The notes under the pieces are model-generated. The model had not been told where the DNA came from, made no database searches, and saw only the letters and a list, made by a program, of their open reading frames with translations. Shown piece by piece: positions 1 through 6,840 of a stretch of DNA of 12,692 bases. How positions within the stretch are numbered: position 1 is the first letter of the stretch; each line of letters opens with the position of its first letter. Origin of the DNA: Opitutia bacterium UBA6410 (GTDB lineage: Bacteria > Verrucomicrobiota > Verrucomicrobiia > Opitutales > Intestinicryptomonadaceae); NCBI GenBank assembly GCA_002437405.1, contig DJPO01000004.1, forward strand, positions 18,398-31,089, written 5' to 3'. A program made the translations under genes and the position numbers.

Positions 1-19
1 CGCGGCAATCGGTCTTCGC

Positions 20-60
20 AAAAAAAGCAAAACCCCGCAACGGAATGTCGCGGGGTTTTT
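20..60 (-). terminator. Intrinsic terminator of the trp operon (probably bidirectional)
   Basis: A perfect 10-bp inverted repeat (AAAACCCCGC at 29-38, GCGGGGTTTT at 50-59) encloses an 11-nt loop. Read on the minus strand, the hairpin is followed by GC and then seven T (complement of 20-26), the classical layout of a Rho-independent terminator, 25 nt past the trpA stop. On the plus strand the same stem ends in five T (56-60), so it could also stop transcription entering from the left. No gene is visible in 1-84 apart from this element. Confidence 0.9.
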
Positions 61-84
61 GTTGATCGAATCAAACGCTTTGCG

Positions 85-897
85 TTAGTCGCGGCGAACC
101 GCCGCCGCGAGAGAGGCGACGAAATCGCCCGCAGCTTTAAGCGCGGCTTCTTCGCCCTTTTCGAGATACGTCGTAAACGCCAAGTCCACGAGCCTGCTGC
201 CGACGACTACCGCGTCCGCCGACTGCGCCGCAGCGTGCGCCATCTCGGGGGAGGAAATCCCGAACCCCGCCGCGACGGGCAAAACGGAGACTTTGCGGAC
301 TTCCGCCAGACGCTTCGCGAAAGTCTCGGGCAGCGATTTGCGAGCGCCCGTGACGCCCGCGACCGTGACGTAATACAAAAAGCCCGAGCCGCTTTCGGAA
401 ATTTTGCGCACGCGCTCAAGCCCCGAAGTCGGGGCGGCAAGCGGAATCAGGTCGATTCCGTTTTCGGCGAGCACTCCCGAAATCTCGCCCGACTCCTCGA
501 GAGGAACGTCGACCGAAAGCCACGCGTTTATTCCGTTTTCGCGCGAAAGCTTGGCGGAGTTCTCGAGCCCAAGCTTGAAAATCGGGTTGTAGTACGAAAA
601 TAGCACGAACGGATTTTCGACGCCGTCGCGGCGAAGTCCGCCCGCCATTTCGACGACTTTCTTCAAAGTCGCCCCGCCCGCGAGAGCCCGCTGGCTCGCC
701 GCCTGAATCGTCGCGCCGTCCGCCATGGGGTCGGAAAACGGAACGCCGAGCTCGACGATGTCCGCACCCGCAGCGCAGACGGTTTTTACCAGTTTTTCGG
801 TAAACGGCAAATTGGGGTCGCCGCAACTGATGAACGTTATGAGCGTCGCGCGGTTTTCGCCCGCGTTCTTTTCGAAAATTTCTCTGATTGTCTTCAT
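85..897 (-). CDS. trpA: Tryptophan synthase alpha subunit
   Basis: This cytoplasmic subunit cleaves indole-3-glycerol phosphate to indole and glyceraldehyde 3-phosphate and passes the indole through a tunnel to TrpB. The 270-residue product has the normal length of the family. The signature ELGVPFSDPMADG (49-61) carries the catalytic pair Glu49 and Asp60 at the same numbers as in the enteric enzyme. Tyr175 and the loop-6 motif AGVTGAR (180-186, with Thr183) are present, as are the phosphate-binding GFGIS and VGSRLV segments. It is the last gene of the operon: its ATG lies 3 nt after the trpB stop (TAA AAA ATG) and no Shine-Dalgarno sequence precedes it, so translation is probably coupled to trpB. 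Nothing suggests damage. Confidence 0.98.
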   Translation of the reverse strand: MKTIREIFEKNAGENRATLITFISCGDPNLPFTEKLVKTVCAAGADIVELGVPFSDPMADGATIQAASQRALAGGATLKKVVEMAGGLRRDGVENPFVLFSYYNPIFKLGLENSAKLSRENGINAWLSVDVPLEESGEISGVLAENGIDLIPLAAPTSGLERVRKISESGSGFLYYVTVAGVTGARKSLPETFAKRLAEVRKVSVLPVAAGFGISSPEMAHAAAQSADAVVVGSRLVDLAFTTYLEKGEEAALKAAGDFVASLAAAVRRD

Positions 898-900
898 TTT

Positions 901-2094
901 TTAAAGTTTCAAAAATTTCATTACCGAGTCCATATCCTTGTCGCCCCTGCCCGAAAGCGACACTATTATGATGTCGTCCTTGGAGAGCTTCGCGGCGTTC
1001 TGCATCGCAAGCGCAACCGCGTGCGACGACTCGAGCGCGGGGATTATCCCCTCGAGCCTCGAAAGCTTCATAAACGCGTCGACCGCCTGGGTGTCGTCAA
1101 TCGGCTCGTAGTGCGCCCTGCCCGTATCCTTCAAATACGAGTGCTCGGGGCCGACCCCCGGGTAGTCCAGACCCGCCGAGACCGAATAGGTGTCGAGAAT
1201 CTGCCCGTTTTCGTCCTGCAAAAGATACGTCTTGTTGCCGTGAAGGACGCCGACCGACCCGCCGTTGAGGCTCGCCGAATGTTTTCCCGTTGCGATACCC
1301 GCGCCCGCCGCCTCCGCGCCGTAAAGCCCGACGGAATCGTCGTCCATAAAGCCCGCGAACATACCGATTGCGTTGCTGCCGCCGCCGACGCACGCGACGA
1401 CCTGCGTGGGCAGTCTGCCGCACTTTTCGAGAATCTGCGCGCGGGATTCGCGCCCGATTATCGACTGGAATTTCTTGACCATCTCGGGATACGGGTGCGG
1501 GCCAGCCGCCGTGCCGATGACGTAAAAAGTGTCCTCGACTGTCGCGACCCAGTTGCGCAAGGCTTCGTTCATCGCGTCCTTGAGCGTCGCCGTGCCGTGC
1601 TTGAGTTCGACGGCGATGAGGTTCGCGCCGAGCATTTTCATTCTGGCTGCGTTCTGCGCCTGCCTGCGCACGTCCTCCGCGCCCATAAACACGTCGCACT
1701 GCATTCCGAAGAGCGCGGCGATTGTCGCGGTCGCGACGCCGTGCATACCCGCGCCCGTCTCGGCAATCAGGCGTTTTTTGCCCATTCTGCGCGCGAGCAG
1801 CACCTGACCGACGGTATTGTTAACCTTGTGCGCGCCCGTGTGGTTCAAGTCTTCGCGCTTGAGATAAATCTGCGCGCCGCCGCAGTATTCGGTGAGCCTG
1901 CGTGCAAAGTAGAGCGGCGACGGACGCCCGACATAGTCGCGCATAATCGCGTTGTATTCGTCCCAAAAAGACTGGTCGTTTACGGCTTCGTGAAAGACCG
2001 TTTCGAGTTCCTTGAGTGCGGGCATCAGCGTTTCGGCGACATACTGGCCGCCGTAGATTCCGTACCTTCCATTGTGTTGCGTTTGATTGTTCAT
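901..2094 (-). CDS. trpB: Tryptophan synthase beta subunit
   Basis: This is the PLP enzyme that condenses indole with L-serine to give L-tryptophan, as the core of the alpha2-beta2 complex with TrpA. The 397-residue product is full length and of the ordinary TrpB1 type. The cofactor motif HTGAHKVNN holds the Schiff-base lysine at Lys90. AETGAGMHGVA supplies the catalytic glutamate Glu112, with the same 22-residue spacing as Lys87/Glu109 of the enteric enzyme. The PLP-phosphate loop GGGSNAIG and a C-terminal SGRGDKD segment are also present. Its start codon overlaps the trpF stop (ATGA, 2091-2094) and there is no Shine-Dalgarno sequence, which fits translational coupling. Adjacency to trpA supports assembly of a two-subunit synthase. 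Confidence 0.98.
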   Translation of the reverse strand: MNNQTQHNGRYGIYGGQYVAETLMPALKELETVFHEAVNDQSFWDEYNAIMRDYVGRPSPLYFARRLTEYCGGAQIYLKREDLNHTGAHKVNNTVGQVLLARRMGKKRLIAETGAGMHGVATATIAALFGMQCDVFMGAEDVRRQAQNAARMKMLGANLIAVELKHGTATLKDAMNEALRNWVATVEDTFYVIGTAAGPHPYPEMVKKFQSIIGRESRAQILEKCGRLPTQVVACVGGGSNAIGMFAGFMDDDSVGLYGAEAAGAGIATGKHSASLNGGSVGVLHGNKTYLLQDENGQILDTYSVSAGLDYPGVGPEHSYLKDTGRAHYEPIDDTQAVDAFMKLSRLEGIIPALESSHAVALAMQNAAKLSKDDIIIVSLSGRGDKDMDSVMKFLKL

Positions 2095-2714
2095 TTAACG
2101 TTTTCGATTAAAATTTCGATTTTTTTCAAATCCTTTTTGCGTGGATTTATTTCCACCGCACTGTTTGCGTCCACAGCCCACGGCTTGACCGCTTCGACCG
2201 CCCGACGGACGTTTTCGGGGGAAATTCCGCCCGCGAGCACGAGCTTTTTGATTTTCGCAAGTTCGGCGGCGGCGCGCCAGTCGCAGAGATTGCCCGTGCC
2301 GCCGACCGCCGCCTTTGTCTTTGCGTCGGCAAGCAGCGCGTCTGCGGGATAGTCCGATTCGCCCGCAATCTGCGCCGCCTGCGCAACGTCCGCCCAAACC
2401 GCGCGCCAAATTTCGACTCCGCCCGACTTGACTTCCCGCGCGAAATCCGCCGACTGCCCGCCGTGCAGCTGAACCGCGAAAAGCCCCAATTCCGCCGCCG
2501 CGCGCCTTACGAAATCCGCACCCGCCGAGACGAAAACGCCGACGGGCTTCGCCGCCCCGCGCAACGCGCCGACGATTTCCGCCGCCTGCGTTATGTCCAC
2601 ATAGCGCGGGCTTTTCGGCTCGAAAATCAGACCGACAAAATCCGCGCCCGCCGCCTCCGCCGCCTTGGCGTCGTCGGGGTTCGTGATTCCGCAGATTTTT
2701 ACCTTCGCGCCCAT
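2091..2714 (-). CDS. trpF: Phosphoribosylanthranilate isomerase
   Basis: This enzyme carries out the Amadori rearrangement of phosphoribosylanthranilate to CdRP, the third step of the branch. The 207-residue single (beta/alpha)8 barrel has the usual length of a stand-alone TrpF. The motif KICGIT holds the general base Cys8. LLADAK contains the probable general acid Asp130 and is followed by GGTG (138-141) and DW. QLHG (82-85), VLAGGISPENV and VDANSAVE, the last forming part of the phosphate site, are all in the expected order. The ATG lies 1 nt past the trpC stop, with only a weak GGAAA upstream. TrpF is a separate protein here, not fused to TrpC as in enterics. Four of the roughly ten tryptophans encoded in the whole operon are in this gene. 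Confidence 0.96.
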   Translation of the reverse strand: MGAKVKICGITNPDDAKAAEAAGADFVGLIFEPKSPRYVDITQAAEIVGALRGAAKPVGVFVSAGADFVRRAAAELGLFAVQLHGGQSADFAREVKSGGVEIWRAVWADVAQAAQIAGESDYPADALLADAKTKAAVGGTGNLCDWRAAAELAKIKKLVLAGGISPENVRRAVEAVKPWAVDANSAVEINPRKKDLKKIEILIENVK

Positions 2715-2715
2715 T

Positions 2716-3507
2716 TTATTGTTTTCCGAGCAGTTCGCGCACCTTTGCCTCGGGCGAAGCCGCGCGCATTATTACAGAACCCACGAGCGCGCCGTCCGCG
2801 CCGAATCCGCCCGCTTTCAGCAGTTCCGCGCGCGAGCCTATCGCGCTCTCCGAAATGCGGATTTTGTCGGACGGCACGAGCTTTATAAGCTCCGCGACGC
2901 GTTCGAAATCGGTCTCGAAATTTTTGAGGTTGCGGCAGTTTACGCCGACGATTTTCGCGCCGCCCGAAAGCAGCATTTCGATTTCGTCGGGAGTGTGCGC
3001 CTCGCAGAGCGCGTCCAGTCCGAGCGACTCGGCGAACCCGAGCAGCTGTGAAAACTGCGACTTCGTGAGCATTGCCGCAATCAGCAAAACCGCCGACGCC
3101 CCCCAGACTTTCGCTTGGCAAATCTGGTATTCGTCGAAGACAAAATCCTTGCGCAACAGCGGAATCGAAACCGTCCGCGCCGCGATTTTCAGGTTTTCGG
3201 GCGAGCCTTTGAAAAAGTTGCGCTCCGTCAGAACCGACAGTGCCGACGCCCCGCCGTCCGCCAAAGCCCGCGCCAGCGTCTGCGGCTCGAAATCCGCGCG
3301 GATAAGTCCCGCCGACGGCGACGCCTTTTTGAGCTCCGCAATCAGCGCGGGAGTCCCGTCCGCAGCCCTGCGCATTGCCGCCGCGAACGACGCGCGGTGC
3401 GGGGTGTCCTTCGCCCGCGAATAAAGCGAATCGAAACTTTCCGCCGCCTTTTCGGACTCGAGTTCGACACGTTTCAAAGCGCAAATATCGTCGAGAATCG
3501 TCTTCAT
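2716..3507 (-). CDS. trpC: Indole-3-glycerol-phosphate synthase
   Basis: This enzyme closes the indole ring, converting CdRP to indole-3-glycerol phosphate with loss of CO2 and water. The 263-residue product is a monofunctional (beta/alpha)8 barrel. Catalytic residues can be matched to the well-studied Sulfolobus enzyme by motif and spacing: Glu58 and Lys60 in AELKKASPSAG, Lys120 in LRKDF, Glu169 in EAHT, Asn190 in GVNCRNL, and Glu220-Ser221 in SESAI. The last is SESGI in most relatives, a mild change. I chose the ATG at 3507, which overlaps the trpD stop as ATGA. The frame stays open upstream to 3654, but that stretch lies inside trpD and is arginine/glycine-rich shadow coding. No Shine-Dalgarno sequence is visible. 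Confidence 0.96.
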   Translation of the reverse strand: MKTILDDICALKRVELESEKAAESFDSLYSRAKDTPHRASFAAAMRRAADGTPALIAELKKASPSAGLIRADFEPQTLARALADGGASALSVLTERNFFKGSPENLKIAARTVSIPLLRKDFVFDEYQICQAKVWGASAVLLIAAMLTKSQFSQLLGFAESLGLDALCEAHTPDEIEMLLSGGAKIVGVNCRNLKNFETDFERVAELIKLVPSDKIRISESAIGSRAELLKAGGFGADGALVGSVIMRAASPEAKVRELLGKQ

Positions 3508-4535
3508 TTTTGCTGGTTGGAAAAGTCCACAAGTATCTTGAGTTTTTCGTACGCCGCGCCCGAGTCGAGCGATTCCGCCGCCTTTTTGACAGCCTCGTCG
3601 AAGCCGTCCGCGCCGCCACCTACGATTATCCCCGCCGCCGCGTTTAAAATACACACGTCGCGCGCGCCCGAGCGGATTTTGCCCGTCAAAATTCCGCGCG
3701 TGATTTCCGCATTCTCGCTCGGGTCGCCGCCCTTGAGCTCCGAGAAATTCGCGCCGTCGGGAAAATACTTGCGCGGGTTGAACTCGCTTGTCTTCACCGA
3801 GCCGTTTTTAAGCTCGCTAATGCGCGTTGACATACATATCGAAATTTCGTCCATTCCATCCGCGCCGTGGACGACAAACGCCCGACGGACTCCCAGACGC
3901 CCGAGGCACTCGGCGAGAAACTCCGTATACGACGCGCTGAAAACCCCCACGACCTGCCCGACAGCCCCGGCGGGATTGAGCAGAGGCCCGAGCAGATTGA
4001 AAACCGTGCGGAAGCCGAGCATTTTTCTGACGGGCGCGGCGTAGCGCATTGCGGGGTGCATTTTCGGCGCGAAGAGGAACGCAATTCCCTCCTCCTGCAA
4101 GCAGTGTTCCATAACCGACGGGTGGACGTCGAGATTGAAACCGAGTGCCGCCAGAACGTCGCCCGAGCCGCATTTGCTCGTTGCCGCCCTGTTGCCGTGC
4201 TTTGCCACGGCGACTCCCGCGCCCGCCACGATAAACGCGCTGGTCGTCGAAATATTGAAAGTGTCGAGCCCGTCGCCGCCCGTGCCGCAGGTGTCAATCG
4301 GGGCTTTCGAGCCCGCGTTGATGAACGCCGCCCGCGCGCGCATTGCCCGCGCCGCGCCGACGACCTCCTCGACGGTCTCGCCCTTCATTTTCAGGGCAGT
4401 CAGGAACGCCGCCAGAATCGGGGCGTCAACTTCCCCAGACATTATTTCGCCGAAGACCTCCGCGCTTTCGTCGCCCGACAGATTCCCGCCCGCCGCGACT
4501 TTCGCGAGGCTCTTTTTTGTAGCCGAACCGTTCAT
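3504..4535 (-). CDS. trpD: Anthranilate phosphoribosyltransferase
   Basis: This enzyme transfers the phosphoribosyl group of PRPP to anthranilate, the second step of the branch. The 343-residue product has the usual length of a stand-alone TrpD and lacks a fused glutaminase domain; that activity is the neighbouring trpG. The glycine-rich PRPP loop GTGGDG (84-89), NIST (94-97), KHGNRAATSKCGSGD (112-126), GFRTVFNLLGPLLNPA and the metal-binding Asp-Glu pair in HGADGMDE (229-230) are intact. The ATG overlaps the trpG stop (ATGA, 4532-4535), and GGAAG some 10 nt upstream is a modest ribosome-binding site. The product contains no tryptophan residue, as expected of an enzyme needed when tryptophan is scarce. 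Confidence 0.97.
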   Translation of the reverse strand: MNGSATKKSLAKVAAGGNLSGDESAEVFGEIMSGEVDAPILAAFLTALKMKGETVEEVVGAARAMRARAAFINAGSKAPIDTCGTGGDGLDTFNISTTSAFIVAGAGVAVAKHGNRAATSKCGSGDVLAALGFNLDVHPSVMEHCLQEEGIAFLFAPKMHPAMRYAAPVRKMLGFRTVFNLLGPLLNPAGAVGQVVGVFSASYTEFLAECLGRLGVRRAFVVHGADGMDEISICMSTRISELKNGSVKTSEFNPRKYFPDGANFSELKGGDPSENAEITRGILTGKIRSGARDVCILNAAAGIIVGGGADGFDEAVKKAAESLDSGAAYEKLKILVDFSNQQK

Positions 4536-5107
4536 AGCGCGCCCGCTTCCGTAAGGAAATTTTCGAGCATTCTCTTGCCGCCGAACGTCATAATCGACTC
4601 GGGGTGGAACTGCACGCCCTCGACCAGAAAGTCCTTGTGCCTAAGCCCCATTATTTCGCCGTCCTCCGCCCGCGCCGTCACGCGCAGACACGGCGGCAAA
4701 GTGCGCTCGGAGACCGCCAGCGAGTGGTAGCGCACGACCTCCAGCGGATTGGGCATTCCCTTGAAAACGCCCGTGCCGTCGTGGGTAATCGCGCTGATTT
4801 TCCCGTGCATAACGCGCTTTGCCAGCACGATTTCGCCGCCGAACGCGTACCCTATCGACTGCATTCCGAGGCATACCCCGAAAATCGGGACTTTCCCCGC
4901 GTACTTGCGGATAAAATCCACGCAAATGCCCGCGTTTTTCGGGGAGCTCGGGCCGGGGGAGACCACGACGGCTTTGGGTGAAAGCGCCATCAGCTCCTCT
5001 GGGGTCGCGGCGTCGTTTCGCACAACCTTCATATCCGCCCCGAGCGTCTCGAAGTAGTGTACGAGATTGTATGTGAAGGAATCGTAATTGTCTATTAGAA
5101 GAACCAT
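4532..5107 (-). CDS. trpG: Anthranilate synthase glutamine amidotransferase component
   Basis: This class I glutamine amidotransferase releases ammonia from glutamine for TrpE. The 191-residue product shows the catalytic triad Cys79 (GVCLGMQ), His168 and Glu170 (QFHPE), the N-terminal LLIDNYDSFTYN signature and the oxyanion segment SPGPSSP (50-56). The ATG at 5107 is chosen because it begins exactly at that signature; an extension to 5137 would add ten residues read from the trpE tail. GAGG, inside the last trpE codons, is the best Shine-Dalgarno sequence of the operon, and the gap to trpE is 4 nt. In organisms with a single copy, such proteins may also serve PabB for folate synthesis; this cannot be judged from the window. 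It contains no tryptophan. Confidence 0.97.
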   Translation of the reverse strand: MVLLIDNYDSFTYNLVHYFETLGADMKVVRNDAATPEELMALSPKAVVVSPGPSSPKNAGICVDFIRKYAGKVPIFGVCLGMQSIGYAFGGEIVLAKRVMHGKISAITHDGTGVFKGMPNPLEVVRYHSLAVSERTLPPCLRVTARAEDGEIMGLRHKDFLVEGVQFHPESIMTFGGKRMLENFLTEAGAL

Positions 5108-5111
5108 TTTT

Positions 5112-6620
5112 CTACCTCGCCAAATTTGAAATATCAAGTGAATCTATGCCTGCGGCGGTCTCGAGCGCGCGGGCTACGGCGCGGGATTTCATGCGCGTTT
5201 CCTCGTACTCTGATTCGGGGTCGGAGTCGAACACAATGCCCGCGCCCGCCTGCACCGACATCACGCCGTCGCGGATTTGAAGCGTGCGGATTGTAATCGC
5301 CAAGTCCATATTTCCGCCGAAGCCGATGTACCCGACCGCCCCGCCGTACGGGCCCCTGCGCTCGGGCTCGAGCTCGTTGATGATTTCCATCGCGCGGATT
5401 TTCGGAGCGCCCGAGAGCGTCCCTGCGGGGAACGCCGCCGCGAGCGCGTCGAACGCGTCTACGCCGTCGGAGACAATCCCCGACACGTCGGAGACCAAGT
5501 GCATTACATGCGAATAGCGTTCGATTTTCATAAAGTCGCCGACCTGCACGCTGCCCGCGCGGCAGATTCGCGAAAGGTCGTTGCGCCCCAAGTCGACAAG
5601 CATCAGGTGCTCGGCGCGCTCCTTTTCGTTGGAGAGCAGCTCGTCGGCGAGCTTCATGTCCTCGTTTTCGTCTTTGCCCCTGCGGCGCGTTCCCGCAATC
5701 GGGCGGACTTCCGCCTTGCCGTCGCTGAAGCGCAGGAGAGTCTCGGGCGAAGAGCCGACGAGGCAGGATTCGGGCGTCTTCAGGCAGAACATATACGGCG
5801 ACGGATTTATAAGCCGCAACGCGCGGTACGCCGCCAGCGGTTCGACTGTCGCCTCGGCGGAGAATTTCTGCGACGGGACGATTTGGATAGCCTCGCCGTA
5901 TTTAATATAGTCCTTCGCCTTCTCGACCATCTCGACGAAATCCTCGTGCGCCATGTTAGACTTGAGCTTGATGGGCGCTGCCGGGCTCTTCGCGGCGGGG
6001 ATTTCACGGCGCGGCGACTTGAACACGGCGGAGAGTTTTTCGACCCTCTTGACGGCGTCTTCGTACGCGGCTTCGGGGGATTCGAACTTGTCGGTGTGGG
6101 CGCAGGCGACAATCTTTGCGGTGTGGCGGAGATTGTCGAAGATTATGATGTCGTTGTATACCGCAAAGCGCGCGTCGTCCCAGACCGCCTTTCCCTTTGG
6201 CTCGGGCATGCGCTCGAAGAGTCCAACGCACTCGTAGCCGAAGTACCCGACAGCCCCGCCGAAGAAGCGCGGCAGCCCCGCCAAACGCGCGGGCTTGCGT
6301 CCCTCGAGATAGTCCCTAAGCGGCGCGAGCGGCGCAAGTCCGTCCTCGGAAGTCGATTTTATCTCGGACGAATCCGCGAACTTCAGAACCGAGTGCCTGC
6401 CGTTGAGCGTAAAGACCGCCTCGGGGTTGCAGCCGATAAACGAATAACGCCCCCAGTTGTCGATATTCTCCGCGCTTTCGAGCAGAAAGCATTCGTCGAA
6501 ACCGTCGAGCTTTGCGAAAGTCGAGACGGGTGTTTCCATATCCGCAAGCAATTCCGCGTAGACGGGAATTACGTTCGCGTTTTCCGCGAGTGCGGTGAAT
6601 TCTGTTTTTGTAGGTGTCAT
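5112..6620 (-). CDS. trpE: Anthranilate synthase component I
   Basis: This subunit converts chorismate plus ammonia (from TrpG) to anthranilate and pyruvate, the committed step. The 502-residue product carries the N-terminal feedback motif LLES (46-49) in FLLESAENIDNWGRYSFIG, which in known TrpE proteins binds tryptophan, so end-product inhibition is likely retained. The chorismate-binding domain follows: IAGTRRRG (308-315), DLGRNDL (343-349), PAGTLSGAPK (398-407) and GGAVGYIGFGG (426-436). I take the ATG at 6620 as the start. An in-frame TTG at 6650 would begin inside the attenuator hairpin and is rejected. No clear Shine-Dalgarno sequence precedes the ATG (GGCCTTCAAA). It is the first structural gene after the leader peptide and terminator. 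Confidence 0.97.
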   Translation of the reverse strand: MTPTKTEFTALAENANVIPVYAELLADMETPVSTFAKLDGFDECFLLESAENIDNWGRYSFIGCNPEAVFTLNGRHSVLKFADSSEIKSTSEDGLAPLAPLRDYLEGRKPARLAGLPRFFGGAVGYFGYECVGLFERMPEPKGKAVWDDARFAVYNDIIIFDNLRHTAKIVACAHTDKFESPEAAYEDAVKRVEKLSAVFKSPRREIPAAKSPAAPIKLKSNMAHEDFVEMVEKAKDYIKYGEAIQIVPSQKFSAEATVEPLAAYRALRLINPSPYMFCLKTPESCLVGSSPETLLRFSDGKAEVRPIAGTRRRGKDENEDMKLADELLSNEKERAEHLMLVDLGRNDLSRICRAGSVQVGDFMKIERYSHVMHLVSDVSGIVSDGVDAFDALAAAFPAGTLSGAPKIRAMEIINELEPERRGPYGGAVGYIGFGGNMDLAITIRTLQIRDGVMSVQAGAGIVFDSDPESEYEETRMKSRAVARALETAAGIDSLDISNLAR

Positions 6621-6630
6621 TTTGAAGGCC

Positions 6631-6658
6631 AAAAAAAAGCGGCCAGACAAAAGGCCGC
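6631..6658 (-). terminator. trp attenuator (leader terminator hairpin)
   Basis: On the minus strand a perfect 6-bp, all-GC stem, GCGGCC/GGCCGC (complements of 6653-6658 and 6639-6644), with an 8-nt loop is followed directly by eight T (complement of 6631-6638). This is a textbook Rho-independent terminator, placed 26 nt after the leader-peptide stop and 10 nt before the trpE ATG. A terminator between promoter and first gene makes sense only if it is conditional. Its 5' arm can be captured by an upstream sequence (see the antiterminator entry). Confidence 0.9.
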
Positions 6659-6696
6659 CAAAAGTTTAAAACCGTTTTTAAACTCTATGCGACCTT
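6651..6696 (-). promoter_or_regulatory. Antiterminator pairing segments with nested AU hairpin
   Basis: In the transcript, AAGGUCGC (complement of 6689-6696, codons 9-11 of the leader peptide) can pair over 8 bp, one of them G-U, with GCGGCCUU (complement of 6651-6658). That would take away the whole 5' arm of the terminator. The intervening RNA contains a perfect hairpin, GUUUAAAA-ACGG-UUUUAAAC (6664-6683), which brings the two segments together. The pairing is exclusive with the terminator stem. By the classical model, a ribosome stalled at the Trp codons leaves AAGGUCGC free and trpE is read; a ribosome that reaches the stop codon covers it and the terminator forms. No strong pairing between the Trp-codon segment and AAGGUCGC was found; only GCG/CGC is obvious. 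Confidence 0.75.
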
Positions 6697-6720
6697 ACGA
6701 CTGCGCCACCAATTTCTCAT
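6685..6720 (-). CDS. trpL: trp operon leader peptide MRNWWRSRKVA
   Basis: This 11-codon open frame, ATG to TAG, reads MRNWWRSRKVA and has two adjacent Trp codons at positions 4 and 5. Two tryptophans in eleven residues contrasts with about ten in the roughly 2170 residues of the seven Trp enzymes. It lies between a candidate promoter and a terminator hairpin in front of trpE, the position and composition of an attenuation leader peptide. The second UGG is followed by 9 nt and then by the antiterminator segment AAGGUCGC, so a ribosome paused at the Trp codons would stop just short of it, whereas one at the UAG would mask it. The codons are preceded by an A-run (TTCAAAAAA) rather than a Shine-Dalgarno sequence. 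The peptide itself probably has no other function. Confidence 0.85.
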   Translation of the reverse strand: MRNWWRSRKVA

Positions 6721-6741
6721 TTTTTTGAATTTATGGACGCA

Positions 6742-6768
6742 ATTTTGCACGATTGGAAAAACAGTCAA
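6742..6768 (-). promoter_or_regulatory. Candidate trp promoter
   Basis: On the minus strand TTGACT (complement of 6763-6768, five of six matches to a sigma-70 -35 box) is followed after 15 nt by CAAAAT (complement of 6742-6747, four of six matches to -10). Transcription would start near 6735 and give a 5' leader of about 15 nt before the trpL start codon. The spacer is short and the -10 box is weak, so the exact element is uncertain, but a promoter must lie in this AT-rich stretch between trpL and the divergent gene. Confidence 0.45.
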
Positions 6769-6804
6769 GCATTTTTTTCGAAAAATTTTCGGAAACGTTT
6801 GGGT

Positions 6805-6833
6805 TTGACATTTCGGGGAATTCGGAAAATATT
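6805..6833 (+). promoter_or_regulatory. Candidate promoter of the dispanin cluster
   Basis: TTGACA (6805-6810) is a perfect -35 consensus. Seventeen bases later comes AATATT (6828-6833, four of six matches to -10). Its start point would fall at about 6840, practically on the ATG at 6841, so the transcript would have little or no 5' leader. It faces away from the trp promoter; the two -35 boxes are 36 bp apart. Confidence 0.5.
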
Positions 6834-6840
6834 TTTCGAT

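Noticed and set aside
1021..2352. A 443-codon plus-strand open frame opposite trpB/trpF
   Set aside because: It is antisense to clearly functional genes and has arginine/valine-rich composition without domain motifs; long shadow frames are expected in GC-rich coding DNA.
3508..3654. N-terminal extension of TrpC
   Set aside because: It overlaps trpD in another frame and has shadow-type composition; the ATG overlapping the trpD stop gives a normal-length enzyme.
6621..6650. N-terminal extension of TrpE from a TTG
   Set aside because: The extension lies in the attenuator stem and U-tract and does not match the start of TrpE proteins.
5277..6728. A 483-codon plus-strand open frame opposite trpE
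   Set aside because: Same reason: it mirrors trpE codons, ends in the trp leader region and shows no recognisable motif.
6621..6770. T-box or TRAP-type regulation of the trp operon
   Set aside because: No T-box consensus or specifier stem and no series of GAG/UAG triplets is present; the WW leader peptide explains the terminator better.
6733..6840. N-terminal extension of the first dispanin to an ATG at 6733
   Set aside because: It would be coded by the divergent promoter region; the family-like protein begins at 6841.
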